Positions 19,216-28,198 of a stretch of 64,000 bases of DNA are shown in pieces. Each line of letters starts with the position of its first letter. The first letter of the stretch is position 1. Source of the stretch: Microbacterium sp. BLY (GTDB lineage Bacteria; Actinomycetota; Actinomycetes; Actinomycetales; Microbacteriaceae); NCBI RefSeq assembly GCF_017939615.1, contig NZ_JAGKSR010000001.1:2728001-2792000 (forward strand), in the 5' to 3' direction. Made by a program: the position numbers and the translations under genes. Under the pieces are notes generated by a model, which saw only the letters and a program-made list of their open reading frames with translations, was not told the DNA's origin and did not search any database.

Positions 19216-19947
19216 GTGACCGTCCAGACCGTCCTCGTGCACGGCATCCGCACGTCGGCGACCATGTGGCGGCCGCAGGTGGAGTACCTGGAGGCGCACG
19301 GGAATCCCGTGACGGCGGTCGATCTGCCCGGTCACGGCAGCCGGATGTCGGAGGACTTCACCCTCCACGAGGCACTGCACACGATCGACGCGGCCGTGCG
19401 CGCCGCCGCCGAGAAGGGCCCCGTCCTCCTCGTCGGCCATTCCATGGGGGGACTCCTCTCCCTCGCCTACACCGGCGGCGCGGAACCACCGCCCGTCGAC
19501 GGACTCGTCGCCGCCGCGTGCACCTCGCTCCCCCGCGGCGCCGGCCTGCGGGCGTACCGGCTGTTCGCCCGGGCCGTCGACTCCCTGCCCGACCGCGGGA
19601 TGTGGCTGACGCGGCGGATGCTCGCCGCGACGATCCCGGAGGAGAACCGCGGCGACTTCGCCGCCGGCGGGTATGCGCTCGACATCCAGGACGAGACGCT
19701 TCGCAGCCTCGCCGCGCTCGACGTCGCCGCCGCGGTCCCCCGCATCCGGGTGCCCCTCTGGTTCGTGAACGGTCAGTACGACCAGCTACGGCTGAACGAA
19801 CCCCTCTTCCGACGCCTCGCCCCGGAGGCGGAACTCATCGTCGTCCCGCGGACCACGCATCTGCTCACCGCCATGCGTCCTCGTGTGTTCAACGCCGTCC
19901 TCGCACTCGCCATCGCCACGCTCGAGCAGCGCGACGCGTCAGGCTGA
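19216..19947 (+). CDS. Alpha/beta hydrolase
   Basis: The 243-residue protein shows the alpha/beta-hydrolase fold: LVHGIRTSATMW oxyanion-hole region, AVDLPGHGSR, and the nucleophile elbow GHSMGG with Ser at about residue 79. A late Asp in QYDQLR and His in RTTHLL complete the triad. The substrate is unknown. The GTG start gives the usual N-terminus, lies six bases after TATGCT and avoids reading through the terminator hairpin. The 3' end overlaps the convergent MFS gene by nine bases. Confidence 0.88.
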   Translation: MTVQTVLVHGIRTSATMWRPQVEYLEAHGNPVTAVDLPGHGSRMSEDFTLHEALHTIDAAVRAAAEKGPVLLVGHSMGGLLSLAYTGGAEPPPVDGLVAAACTSLPRGAGLRAYRLFARAVDSLPDRGMWLTRRMLAATIPEENRGDFAAGGYALDIQDETLRSLAALDVAAAVPRIRVPLWFVNGQYDQLRLNEPLFRRLAPEAELIVVPRTTHLLTAMRPRVFNAVLALAIATLEQRDASG

Positions 19948-21177
19948 GGTCGCGCGCGGCGTGGCGGCGGCGGTAAGCGCGCCTCCGACGAGCGACAGGA
20001 CGGCGGCCGCGAGGAAGACGAGCCAGAACCCGCCGGCCAGGGCGACAAGACCGGCGCCGAGCACCGGGCCGATGAGCTGCCCGAGCGCCGCCGTCACGTT
20101 CACGATGCCCAGGTCGCGGGCATGGTCCTGCTCGTCTGGCAGCAGGTCGGCCGCGAACGCGAGCCCGACCGTCGAGAAGGCGCCGTAGCCGAGGCCCATG
20201 AGCGCCGCCGCCACGAGCGTCATCTCGAAGGTGGGGACGACGACGATCACCACGCCGGACGCCGCCTGCACGACCGTCGCCGCCACCGCGATCCGGCGCC
20301 GCTCCCCCGTGCGGTCCGACGCGATGCCGGTCACCACCGAGGCCACCACCACGAAGACGGTGTAGACGATGATCAGCAGGAGGAGGTTGTCCTGAGCGGT
20401 CCCCCTCTCCTGCCCCAGACCGTGCAGCAGGAAGAAGAGGAAGAGCGCGGTGCCGAGAGCGTTGCCGACATTGGTGACGAGCCGGCCCGAGAGCATCCAC
20501 GCGAAGTCGCGGTCGCGGAGCGACGCCAGACGCGGTCGCCCGATGCGTTGCGGACGCAGAGCCTCCGTGCTCGGAGGATCGGGCAGCAGCAACGCCGCCG
20601 CCCCACCGATCACGACGATGACGCCCGCGAGGAGGAGGTAGCCGGCGACGATGTCGAGGCCGAGGAGCACGACCACTCCCACACCGAGCACGATGCCGAC
20701 CGCCTGGCTCGACCCGACGGCCGCCGACGCCGCGCCGCGCTGAGTCGTCGGCAGCTGGTCGGCGATGAGCGCGGTGAACGCGGCCGAGGAGACCGCGACG
20801 CCGATCGAGACGCCCACCCACCCGGCGCCGACCGCCCACGGCCCCGAGGCGAAGCCGGTGAGCACGAGACAGAGCGCGGTGAGCCCGACGCCGCCCAGTG
20901 CCCACGGGCGACGCCGATGCGCGCCGGCACGGGCACGGTCGGACAGGGCGCCCGCGAGCGGTCCCGCCACGACACCCGCGAGGCCCCCCACGCCCAGAAC
21001 GATCCCGGAGGACACGACACCGCGGATCCAGTCGTCCTCGGGGGTGTCCAGCTGCAGCGGGAGGAGCAGCTGCACCGGGGTCAGCTGCACGGTCCAGATC
21101 GCCAGCCAGGCCAGCGTGAACAACGACATCCAGCGGAGCCCCGCTCGGCGGGTGCCGCTGCCGGGCGCGCCCCTCAT
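19939..21177 (-). CDS. MFS transporter, probable glycoside carrier
   Basis: The 412-residue protein has about 12 hydrophobic segments and the MFS loop pattern AGALSDRARAGAHRRRPW between helices 2 and 3 typical of the glycoside-pentoside-hexuronide/sucrose-like carriers. The start overlaps the stop of the glycosidase gene by four bases (ATGA), so the two are made together: a carrier and the enzyme that splits the imported glycoside. The exact sugar is not visible. No regulator gene lies beside the pair. Confidence 0.9.
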   Translation of the reverse strand: MRGAPGSGTRRAGLRWMSLFTLAWLAIWTVQLTPVQLLLPLQLDTPEDDWIRGVVSSGIVLGVGGLAGVVAGPLAGALSDRARAGAHRRRPWALGGVGLTALCLVLTGFASGPWAVGAGWVGVSIGVAVSSAAFTALIADQLPTTQRGAASAAVGSSQAVGIVLGVGVVVLLGLDIVAGYLLLAGVIVVIGGAAALLLPDPPSTEALRPQRIGRPRLASLRDRDFAWMLSGRLVTNVGNALGTALFLFFLLHGLGQERGTAQDNLLLLIIVYTVFVVVASVVTGIASDRTGERRRIAVAATVVQAASGVVIVVVPTFEMTLVAAALMGLGYGAFSTVGLAFAADLLPDEQDHARDLGIVNVTAALGQLIGPVLGAGLVALAGGFWLVFLAAAVLSLVGGALTAAATPRATSA

Positions 21178-22547
21178 GCGGATGCCGCCGAGGTGCGGCG
21201 GGACGAACGCGCACGCGCGATCAGGTCGCGATACCAGCCGTACGACGCCTTCGGCGTGCGAGCACCCGTGGCGAAATCGACGTGCACCAGACCGAATCGC
21301 TGCGTGTAACCGTCGGTCCACTCCCAGTTGTCGAGCAGCGACCAGACCGTGTACTCCTCGACGGGCACACCGGCCTCGATCGCCTCCCCCACCGCGTCGA
21401 TGTGGGCGGCGAGGTAGGCGATCCGATCGGCGTCATCGACCGGGCCGGCGGTGTCCGGCTCCGGGAACGAGGCGCCGTTCTCCCCGATGATGACGGGCGG
21501 CATCCGGGGATGGCGGGCGCGCAGATCGATCAGGAGGTCGCGCAGCGCGGAGGGCATGATCGGCCACTCGGGCCCGAAACCGGTGACGGGGAGGCCCGGC
21601 GTGGGAACGATCTCGAACGGGATCGCGGCTCCCGGCGCGGCAGCGGTGACGGTGGTCGGGTTGTAGAAGTTGACGCCGTAGAAGTCGACCGATCCGGCGA
21701 TGCGGGCGAGGTCGTCGCCGACCACCGGCAGCGCGGGCAGGCCGAGCGTCTCCAGATCCGGCGTCGTCCCGGAGAGGAGCGGTTCGCTGAACAACCGGTT
21801 GTGCATCAGGTCGTACAGCAGCGCGGCCCGACGGTCCTCCTCCGTGTCACGGAGCGGAAGTACCCAGGTGTGGTTGTTGACGAGCCCGACGCGGGCGCTC
21901 CCCCTCGCCCGCAGCGCCTCGGCGGCCCCGGCATGCGCGAGCAGTTGATGGTGGGCGGTCGGAAGCGCTCCGAAGAGGAGCTGCCGCCCGGGCGCGAGGG
22001 TGCCGACGGCGTACCCCTGCAGGGTGGTCATGGCGGGTTCGTTGATCGTGTACCAGTCCGACACCCGGTCGCCGAGACGGTCGGCGACGACGGCCGCGTA
22101 CTCGGCGAACCGTTCCGCGGTGTCGCGGTTCAGCCAGCCGCCCTCCTCCTCGACGACGCTCGGCAGCTCCCAGTGGTAGAGGGTCGGGAAGGGGGTGACC
22201 CCGGCCGCCAGCAGCCCGTCGACCACGCGGGAGTAGTGATCCAGCGCAGCGGCGTTCCCGCGGCCGCGCCCGTCCGGCTGCACGCGCGCCCACGGGATGG
22301 AGAAGCGGTAGCGGTCGACCCCGAGGCCCGCGACCGCGGCGATGTCGTCCTCCACGCGGCGATAGCTGTCGCACGCCGGGTCGGCCGTCGAGCCGTCGCG
22401 GATGCGTCCCGGCTTCGCGATCTCGTCGTCCCAGATCGACCGCCCGCCGCCGTCCGCGTGGCGGGAGCCCTCGATCTGCAGGGAGGAGGTGGCGGCGGAC
22501 CACCGGAGTCGCGCGGGGGCGGGCCGGTCCGGGATGTGGGGGGTCAT
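21174..22547 (-). CDS. Glycoside hydrolase family 1 (beta-glucosidase type)
   Basis: The 457-residue protein is a retaining beta-glycosidase. The acid/base glutamate lies in WYTINEP (about residue 164) and the nucleophile in VIIGENGASF (about residue 357); WSLLDNWEW and the early TSSLQIEGS pattern also fit GH1. No signal peptide is visible, so it acts in the cytoplasm on sugars brought in by the coupled MFS carrier. The start ATG follows AGGAGCCCG. Confidence 0.94.
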   Translation of the reverse strand: MTPHIPDRPAPARLRWSAATSSLQIEGSRHADGGGRSIWDDEIAKPGRIRDGSTADPACDSYRRVEDDIAAVAGLGVDRYRFSIPWARVQPDGRGRGNAAALDHYSRVVDGLLAAGVTPFPTLYHWELPSVVEEEGGWLNRDTAERFAEYAAVVADRLGDRVSDWYTINEPAMTTLQGYAVGTLAPGRQLLFGALPTAHHQLLAHAGAAEALRARGSARVGLVNNHTWVLPLRDTEEDRRAALLYDLMHNRLFSEPLLSGTTPDLETLGLPALPVVGDDLARIAGSVDFYGVNFYNPTTVTAAAPGAAIPFEIVPTPGLPVTGFGPEWPIMPSALRDLLIDLRARHPRMPPVIIGENGASFPEPDTAGPVDDADRIAYLAAHIDAVGEAIEAGVPVEEYTVWSLLDNWEWTDGYTQRFGLVHVDFATGARTPKASYGWYRDLIARARSSRRTSAASA

Positions 22548-22658
22548 CGGGCTCCTGACGTCATCGTCGTTGAGAGAGATTCTGCACCCGGTGTCGCCTC
22601 TCGCGCGACGGCGTCTCGCGACGATCCGGCCGTTTCGCACGATCCGGCCCGGTACTGG

Positions 22659-22664
22659 TAGACT
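22659..22664 (+). promoter_or_regulatory. Possible extended -10 box for rpsT
   Basis: TGGTAGACT contains TAGACT preceded by TG-N, an extended -10 form. A start site about seven bases later would leave a leader of nearly 100 bases before rpsT. No good -35 was seen. Confidence 0.4.
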
Positions 22665-22707
22665 CGACTCTTGGCTTGCGTGTGGGTTCTTCCCTCACGA
22701 CCGCCGT

Positions 22708-22728
22708 GCAGCAGCCCTCTTCTGCTGC
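22708..22728 (+). promoter_or_regulatory. Hairpin in the rpsT leader
   Basis: GCAGCAG and CTGCTGC form a perfect seven-base stem around CCCTCTT in the untranslated leader, about 40 bases before the GTG start. S20 is known to repress its own translation in Escherichia coli; whether this hairpin does so here is a guess. Confidence 0.4.
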
Positions 22729-22767
22729 CGGCACTCCGAATAACTCCTGTACAGAAAGCGTCCACAC

Positions 22768-23028
22768 GTGGCAAACATCAAGTCGCAGATCAAGCGCAAC
22801 AAGACCAACGAGAAGGCTCACGAGCGCAACAAGGCCGTGAAGAGCGAGCTGAAGACTCTCGTCCGCCAGACCCGCGAGGCCGTCGCCGCCGGCGACAAGG
22901 CCGCCGCCGAGAAGAACCTGAAGAAGGCCTCGGTCAAGCTCGACAAGGCCGTCAGCAAGGGTGTGCTGCACAAGAACCAGGCGTCGAACCGCAAGTCGGC
23001 GATCGCCAAGCAGGTCTCGGCTCTCTGA
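22768..23028 (+). CDS. rpsT: 30S ribosomal protein S20
   Basis: The 86-residue basic protein begins (M)[20 protein letters not shown] and ends with [20 protein letters not shown], the bS20 pattern. It binds 16S rRNA near the body of the 30S subunit. It starts at GTG, a weak start typical of rpsT (UUG in E. coli), and stands alone between a divergent glycosidase gene and a convergent holA, with a terminator after it. Confidence 0.97.
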   Translation: MANIKSQIKRNKTNEKAHERNKAVKSELKTLVRQTREAVAAGDKAAAEKNLKKASVKLDKAVSKGVLHKNQASNRKSAIAKQVSAL

Positions 23029-23043
23029 GCCTCTGACTTCCGG

Positions 23044-23076
23044 AAAGCCCGTCTCCTCGCGAGGCGGGCTTTCTGC
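23044..23076 (+). terminator. Terminator between rpsT and holA
   Basis: AAAGCCCG pairs with CGGGCTTT, extended inward by CTC/GAG, with a short loop and TTCTGCTGTT after it. The stem has A-run and T-run on both sides, so it may also stop transcripts from holA. Confidence 0.82.
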
Positions 23077-23098
23077 TGTTCCCGGATACCGGCGAAGG

Positions 23099-24136
23099 TC
23101 AGCCGCCGAACGGCTCGCGTGTGGCGATGACCGTCACCATGCGCTCGAGCGCGAAGATCGGGTCGCGTGCCGCTCCCTTGACCTCGGCGTCGGCGCGGGC
23201 CGTGGCCTGGATCGCCATGCCGAGCGAGCGTTCGTTCCATCCCGCCAGATCGCGACGGGCGCGGTCGACCTGCCAGTCCTTCATCCCGAGTCGCTGGGCG
23301 AGCTGCCGACTGGGCTCCCTGTTTCCCGCGACGCGGGCCATGGTGCGCAGCTTCATCGCGAACGCGGCGACCATGGGCACCGGATCCGCCCCCGACGACA
23401 GGGCATGGCGGAGGGCCACGAGGGCTTCGCCGTAGCGTCCGGAGATGGCCGTGTCGGCGACGACGAAAGCCGACACCTCGACCCGCCCGCCGTAGTACTT
23501 CGTGACGACCTCTTCGGTGATGTCGCCCTCGACGTCGCCGATGAGCTGCTGGCACGCGGCGGCGAGCTCGGTGAGATCGTCCGCGAAGGCGGAGACGAGC
23601 GCGCGGAGGGCGGGTGGTGCGATGCGCTTGTTCGCCGCCTTGAACTCCCCTGCCGCGAAGTCGACCCGGTCGCCGTCGCGCTTGATGGCGGCGCATGCGA
23701 TCTCGATGCCCCCTCCGGTGCCGGCGCGAAGGGCGTCGAGGAGCTTCTTCCCGCGGACGCTCGCGCCCGTGTGGCGCAGGATGACGGTGGCCCCCTCCTG
23801 AGGGTTCTCCAGGTAGCCGACGGCCTCCTGGAGGAAGGCGTCCGAGCACTTCTCGACGCCGGACACCCGGACCAGGCGCGGCTCGCCGAACAGCGAGGGG
23901 GACGTGAGCGAGAGCAGCGTTCCCGGGGCGTAGTCGTCGGCGCGGACGTCGCTGACCTCGAGCGCCGGGTCTTCCGCCCGGAGGTAGTCCCGCACCCCGG
24001 CGATCGCGCGCTCGGCGCAGACCTCCTCCGGGCCCGAGACGAGCACCAGCGGCGCGGGGTGCGGCTCCCGCCACGACACCTGCGGGATCTTCGTGGCCTT
24101 CGCGCCGCCGCGGGAGGGGGGACGGGAAGCTGCCAT
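23099..24136 (-). CDS. holA: DNA polymerase III delta subunit
   Basis: HolA is the clamp-loader subunit that opens the beta sliding clamp. The 345-residue protein shows PLVLVSGPEEVCAERAIAGVRDYLR at the start, LFGEPRLVRVSG, and ALRHALSSGADPVPMVAAFAMKLR in the C-terminal third. The P-loop is degenerate, as expected for delta. It follows comEC on the chromosome, a linkage common in bacteria, but has a TAGGCT box six bases before its ATG, so it can be transcribed alone. Confidence 0.94.
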   Translation of the reverse strand: MAASRPPSRGGAKATKIPQVSWREPHPAPLVLVSGPEEVCAERAIAGVRDYLRAEDPALEVSDVRADDYAPGTLLSLTSPSLFGEPRLVRVSGVEKCSDAFLQEAVGYLENPQEGATVILRHTGASVRGKKLLDALRAGTGGGIEIACAAIKRDGDRVDFAAGEFKAANKRIAPPALRALVSAFADDLTELAAACQQLIGDVEGDITEEVVTKYYGGRVEVSAFVVADTAISGRYGEALVALRHALSSGADPVPMVAAFAMKLRTMARVAGNREPSRQLAQRLGMKDWQVDRARRDLAGWNERSLGMAIQATARADAEVKGAARDPIFALERMVTVIATREPFGG

Positions 24137-24142
24137 GACCCC

Positions 24143-24148
24143 AGCCTA
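24143..24148 (-). promoter_or_regulatory. Probable leaderless -10 box for holA
   Basis: TAGGCT on the minus strand, six bases before the holA ATG, in the short gap after comEC. Confidence 0.55.
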
Positions 24149-24170
24149 CCGGCGGCATCGGACACCCGAC

Positions 24171-26534
24171 TCAGGGCGGCGCGGCCTCGGTCCAGACCCG
24201 CACGGCCTGGTCCTCGACACCCAGGAGGATGCGGCCGTCCCGATCCGTGCGGAACACCCGGGCACCGAGCGCGGAGAGCATGTCGAGGGTCTCGCGACGA
24301 GGGTGCCCGTAGTCGTTGTCCGCGCCGACCGTGATGAGCGCGAGCCGCGGGCTCAGCGCCTCGTAGAACGGCGCGTCCTGATCGGCGCTGCCGTGGTGGG
24401 CGACCTTCACGACGTCGTACGCACCCGGCCGCGCCGCCCGGAGAACGGCCCGTTGCGCGGCCGCGGAGAGGTCGCCGAGGAACAGCGACCGGGGCAGGCC
24501 TCCCCCGGTGAACTCCATGAGCACGCTCGCGTCGTTGCCCGGTGGGAAGGCGACGCTGTCGGCTGACGGCCAGAGGACCCGCCACGACGCCCCGCCGAGA
24601 CCGCCGCGCTCTCCCGCGTGCACCTGCCGGACTCCCGCGCCGGCAGCGGTCAAGCGATCCAGGACGCGCGCATCGGCCTCGTCCGCGGGCGGCCCGTGCA
24701 GCACCGTGCGCACCTTCCCCTCCACCGCCGCGGTGCCCCCGATGTGATCGAGGTCGAAATGCGTGAGCACGAGAAGATCGATGCGGGCGATGCCCAGCGA
24801 CCGCAGACACGCCTGCAGCGCCCGCGGATCCGGGCCGGTGTCGATGAGGGCCACGGCATCCTGGGAGTGGACGAGGACGGCATCCCCCTGCCCGACGTCG
24901 CACGCCGCGATGGCCCAGCCCTCCGGCGCCCGCAGCGGGCCCAGCGGCCCGTCGAGCAGCGCCCGGGACGCGCCGACGGCGACGACGGTGACGAGCACGG
25001 CGACAGCGGCCCGCCGGGCGATGGGGAGGAGTCGGATCGGGCGCCGAACGATGAGGCGGCGCATCGACCGCGCGTGTTCCCGGGGCTGCGGGACGGCCCG
25101 TGGGCGAACGCGTCCGCGGCAGCACACCACGCCGATCGCCATGCTCACCACGGCGACCGGCAGCGCGCTTCCGGGACCGGCCGGGAGCAGCACCTCCGCG
25201 CCGGGAAGACCCGCCGTGATCCGGGCGACGCTCGCGATCCAGGTCGACGGGAGCCAGGCCACGGCCGTGAGGAGGTCGGACACGGCGGGCGCCGGCGCCG
25301 ACAGACAGGCGAGGAGACCGACCACCGTCGCGACCGGGGCGACCGGCTCCGCGAGAAGGTTGGCTGCCACCGCGACGAGCGACTGCTGCTCCGCGAACAG
25401 CGCGATCACCGGGGCGCATGCGAGCTGAGCGGCCAGCGGCACCGCGATCGCGACGGCCAGGGGGCGCGGCAGCCAGCGGGCGAGCCCGTTCGCGAGCGCC
25501 GGGGCGAGCAGGATGAGCGCACCTGCCGCGACCGCGGACAGCGCGAAACCCGGCGTCGAGGCCAGCCACGGGTCGATCAGGAGGACCACGACGACGCAGA
25601 GAGCGAGGATGCCGGCGCCCGCGCTCGGTCGTCCCGCGAGCATCGAGAGCATGCCGGCGGCCGCCATCACGGCGGCCCGGATCACGCTCGGCTCGGGGGT
25701 CACGAGCACGACGAACGCGGCTAGCGCGACGCCCGCGAGGACCACGCGGAGCGTCCGGCCCCCACCGCACAGGGCGACCAGTCCGAACACGGCCGCGACG
25801 ACGATCGCGCAGTTCGCCCCGGACACGGCGGTCAGGTGACTGAGGCCGCTCGCGCGCATGTCGGCGTCGATATCCGCAGAGACCGCGGTGGTGTCCCCGA
25901 CGGCCAGGCCCGGCAGCAGTCCCGCCCCGGGCTGCGGGAATCGCAGGGCGCGCTCGACGAACGAGTCGCGGAGGTCGGCCGCGATCCCGAAGATCCCGCC
26001 GGCCGGACGCTCCACGACGGCCGCCGTGGCGAAGACGACCAGCGCCGCGCGCTCTCCCGCGTCCGTCGCAGCGCTCTCGCCGGACACCCGCACCTGCGCC
26101 CCGAGGACGAACCCCTCCCCCTCCTCCACACCGATACGCACCGGGGCGGCCGCTGGTCCCACGGCACCCGGGGAGCCGATGCCGCGCAGCTGCATCTCCA
26201 TCCAGACGCGCCCGTCCCGCCCCACGGACGCCGACGAGGTCACCTGTCCGACCGCCTCGACCACCCGGCCGTCCCAGCCGCGCACGGCGTCACGGTCCGC
26301 CGTCTGCGCAGCCACGGTGACGGCCACCGCGCCCACCGCAGCGAGGACGACGATGACCAGACCACCCACCGTCGCCGCCGCCCCGCGCCGCCACGCGATC
26401 ACGCCGCCGACGACGAGCGCGGCCGCCACGCAGCCACCGACGCACCACCCCGCGACGCCCGGGGCGAACACGCACACGAGCGCCGCGATCCAGACAGCCC
26501 CCGCGATCGTCAGCAGCCGGAGATCACCTGTCAT
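24171..26534 (-). CDS. comEC: ComEC/Rec2 family competence protein
   Basis: The 787-residue protein has N-terminal membrane segments and a DUF4131-like region, a central competence domain (LPGLAVGDTTAVSADIDADMR and GLSHLTAVSGANCAIVV, about residues 225-265) with many membrane helices, and a C-terminal metallo-beta-lactamase-like domain with LTHFDLDHIGGTAA. Family members form the channel for single-stranded DNA entry. The ATG follows a GAAAGGGGGG ribosome site. comEA lies 1 kb upstream but is split off by an opposite-strand gene. Whether the organism is competent is unknown. Confidence 0.92.
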   Translation of the reverse strand: MTGDLRLLTIAGAVWIAALVCVFAPGVAGWCVGGCVAAALVVGGVIAWRRGAAATVGGLVIVVLAAVGAVAVTVAAQTADRDAVRGWDGRVVEAVGQVTSSASVGRDGRVWMEMQLRGIGSPGAVGPAAAPVRIGVEEGEGFVLGAQVRVSGESAATDAGERAALVVFATAAVVERPAGGIFGIAADLRDSFVERALRFPQPGAGLLPGLAVGDTTAVSADIDADMRASGLSHLTAVSGANCAIVVAAVFGLVALCGGGRTLRVVLAGVALAAFVVLVTPEPSVIRAAVMAAAGMLSMLAGRPSAGAGILALCVVVVLLIDPWLASTPGFALSAVAAGALILLAPALANGLARWLPRPLAVAIAVPLAAQLACAPVIALFAEQQSLVAVAANLLAEPVAPVATVVGLLACLSAPAPAVSDLLTAVAWLPSTWIASVARITAGLPGAEVLLPAGPGSALPVAVVSMAIGVVCCRGRVRPRAVPQPREHARSMRRLIVRRPIRLLPIARRAAVAVLVTVVAVGASRALLDGPLGPLRAPEGWAIAACDVGQGDAVLVHSQDAVALIDTGPDPRALQACLRSLGIARIDLLVLTHFDLDHIGGTAAVEGKVRTVLHGPPADEADARVLDRLTAAGAGVRQVHAGERGGLGGASWRVLWPSADSVAFPPGNDASVLMEFTGGGLPRSLFLGDLSAAAQRAVLRAARPGAYDVVKVAHHGSADQDAPFYEALSPRLALITVGADNDYGHPRRETLDMLSALGARVFRTDRDGRILLGVEDQAVRVWTEAAPP

Positions 26535-26776
26535 GTCGCCCCCCCTTTCGGCCCCAGAAGCCGCTCTCCGGCCCGTCCATCCGCCCACCGTAGAGTCGCC
26601 GGCGCCCTCGCCCCGGTGGCCCCGGTGGCCCCGGCATCAGCGGTGGAGGACTTCTCCCGAGCCGCGCATGTGGAGGATCTCTCTCGCGGCGAAACACGTG
26701 ATCGCGTCGACGTGGGCAGTTCAGTAGCTTGTGAAAACGCGTGGACCGGCGCGGCGAATGGTGGGGGAATCTGCAG

Positions 26777-27526
26777 ATGAGTGCGACAGCCGAATGGTAC
26801 GACGACGGCTCGGGGCGGCTGCGCTGGTGGGACGGTGCGCGGTGGACCGACCACTACGCCCCGGCTCCTGACGCGAGTGCCTCTGCGGCCTCGATCGCGT
26901 CGGGGGCGAACGCCGGGGCCGCCCCGACGACGGACGCGCCCGCCCTCTCTCCCCGGCGCTCTCCCGTGCTCGGTGTCGTCGGGCTGGGTCTGGCCGTCCT
27001 GGGCAGTGTCCTGGCCTGCATCCCGGTGCTGTTCTGGCTCGGTGCGATCATCCTCCTGGCCGGGTTCGTCGTGTCGCTCATCGGGCTGTTCCAGAAGCAT
27101 GCGGTGAAGTGGCCGTCGATCGTCGGGATGGTCGTGTCGATCGTGGGAGGCGTGATCGGGCTCACCGTGCTCGTCGTGAGTCTGGTGGCGAGTTCGCCGC
27201 CGCTGAGCGGGACGACCCCGGGGACGGACAGCGCTCCGCCGGTGACCGCGGAGCCGTCGGATCCGCCGACCGCGGCGAGCGACAGCCGTCCGACGCCCGA
27301 GGAGATCGCGGTGGCCTTCGAGGAGATCAACCGATCGAACGGCCTCACGACCTACGACGACAAGCCGGATTTCTATCCCTGCGTCGGGCAGTACGTGTAT
27401 GACTCCGCGCTCTCGGACGAGACGGTGCAGCTGCTCGTCGACGTGCGCGATCCTCTCGACTCCGAACGAGATCTCGCCGTCGCCGTGATCACCGAAGCCA
27501 CGCTGACCTGCGATCCTCAGGGGTAG
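26777..27526 (+). CDS. DUF2510 membrane protein
   Basis: The 249-residue protein starts with a DUF2510 domain (AEWYDDGSGRLRWWDGARWTDHY, residues 4-26), a short Trp-rich actinobacterial module. Then come a Pro/Ala linker, two membrane segments (about residues 72-128) and an outside C-terminal domain with TFEEINRSN-like text and two cysteines (YPCVGQ, LTCDPQG) near the end. The ATG follows GGGGGAAT. It lies on the opposite strand between comEC and comEA, so it was probably inserted into an ancestral comEA-comEC pair. Function unknown. Confidence 0.78.
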   Translation: MSATAEWYDDGSGRLRWWDGARWTDHYAPAPDASASAASIASGANAGAAPTTDAPALSPRRSPVLGVVGLGLAVLGSVLACIPVLFWLGAIILLAGFVVSLIGLFQKHAVKWPSIVGMVVSIVGGVIGLTVLVVSLVASSPPLSGTTPGTDSAPPVTAEPSDPPTAASDSRPTPEEIAVAFEEINRSNGLTTYDDKPDFYPCVGQYVYDSALSDETVQLLVDVRDPLDSERDLAVAVITEATLTCDPQG

Positions 27527-27533
27527 ACGGACC

Positions 27534-28133
27534 TCAGACACGGACCCCGTCGCGCAGGCCCTCCAGGAGCTTCTCCCCGATGCCCGGGACGGCGAGAAGG
27601 TCGTCGACCGAGCGGAAGCGTCCGTTCTCCTCACGCCAGGCGAGGATGCGCTCGGCCAGTGCGGGCCCGATGCCGGGCAGCGCCTCCAGCGCCGCCTGAT
27701 CCGCACTATTGAGGTCGACCGCGCCTCCGTCGGACGGCACCGCCGACGGGCCAGCGGCCGCGCCCGCGACCGGCACGACGACCTGCTCCCCGTCCTCCAC
27801 CGGACGGGCGAGATTGACGGCCGCGAGGTCCGCCCCGTCGACGGTGCCACCGGCCGCGGCGAGAGCATCCACCACCCGCGCGCCGGGATGCAGGACGTAC
27901 AGCCCCGGCCGCTCGACAGCCCCAAGCACGTGGACGTAGAGCTCGGCCTCCGGCGCAGCGGAAGCGGCCGACGAGGTCGGGATCAGCGGCACGGCGTCGG
28001 CCGTCGAGGTCCGTCCCCGCAGCAACTCGACACCGACGGCCACCGAGAGCACGACGATCGCCAGAACCACCGCGGCACCGAGACCGAGACGGAACCCTCG
28101 TCGGGGCGGAGACGGGGGCGGCGGCGAGGTCAT
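27534..28133 (-). CDS. comEA: ComEA family DNA-binding protein
   Basis: The 199-residue protein has one N-terminal membrane anchor (about 15-38), an SLBB-like domain (YVHVLGAVERPGLYVLHPGARVVDAL) and two helix-hairpin-helix motifs at the C-terminus (VDLNSADQAALEALPGIGPALAERI and LLAVPGIGEKLLEGL). ComEA binds double-stranded DNA outside the membrane and hands it to ComEC. TAGCGT lies exactly six bases before the ATG, so a leaderless transcript is likely. Its stop is only seven bases from that of the convergent DUF2510 gene. Confidence 0.93.
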   Translation of the reverse strand: MTSPPPPSPPRRGFRLGLGAAVVLAIVVLSVAVGVELLRGRTSTADAVPLIPTSSAASAAPEAELYVHVLGAVERPGLYVLHPGARVVDALAAAGGTVDGADLAAVNLARPVEDGEQVVVPVAGAAAGPSAVPSDGGAVDLNSADQAALEALPGIGPALAERILAWREENGRFRSVDDLLAVPGIGEKLLEGLRDGVRV

Positions 28134-28139
28134 GCGGTC

Positions 28140-28145
28140 ACGCTA
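28140..28145 (-). promoter_or_regulatory. Probable leaderless -10 box for comEA
   Basis: TAGCGT on the minus strand, six bases before the comEA start. Confidence 0.5.
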
Positions 28146-28198
28146 CGCGCCCGTCTCCCCCGCCCCGAACCGAGAAGCCGGCGCGCGTGGGCAACCGC

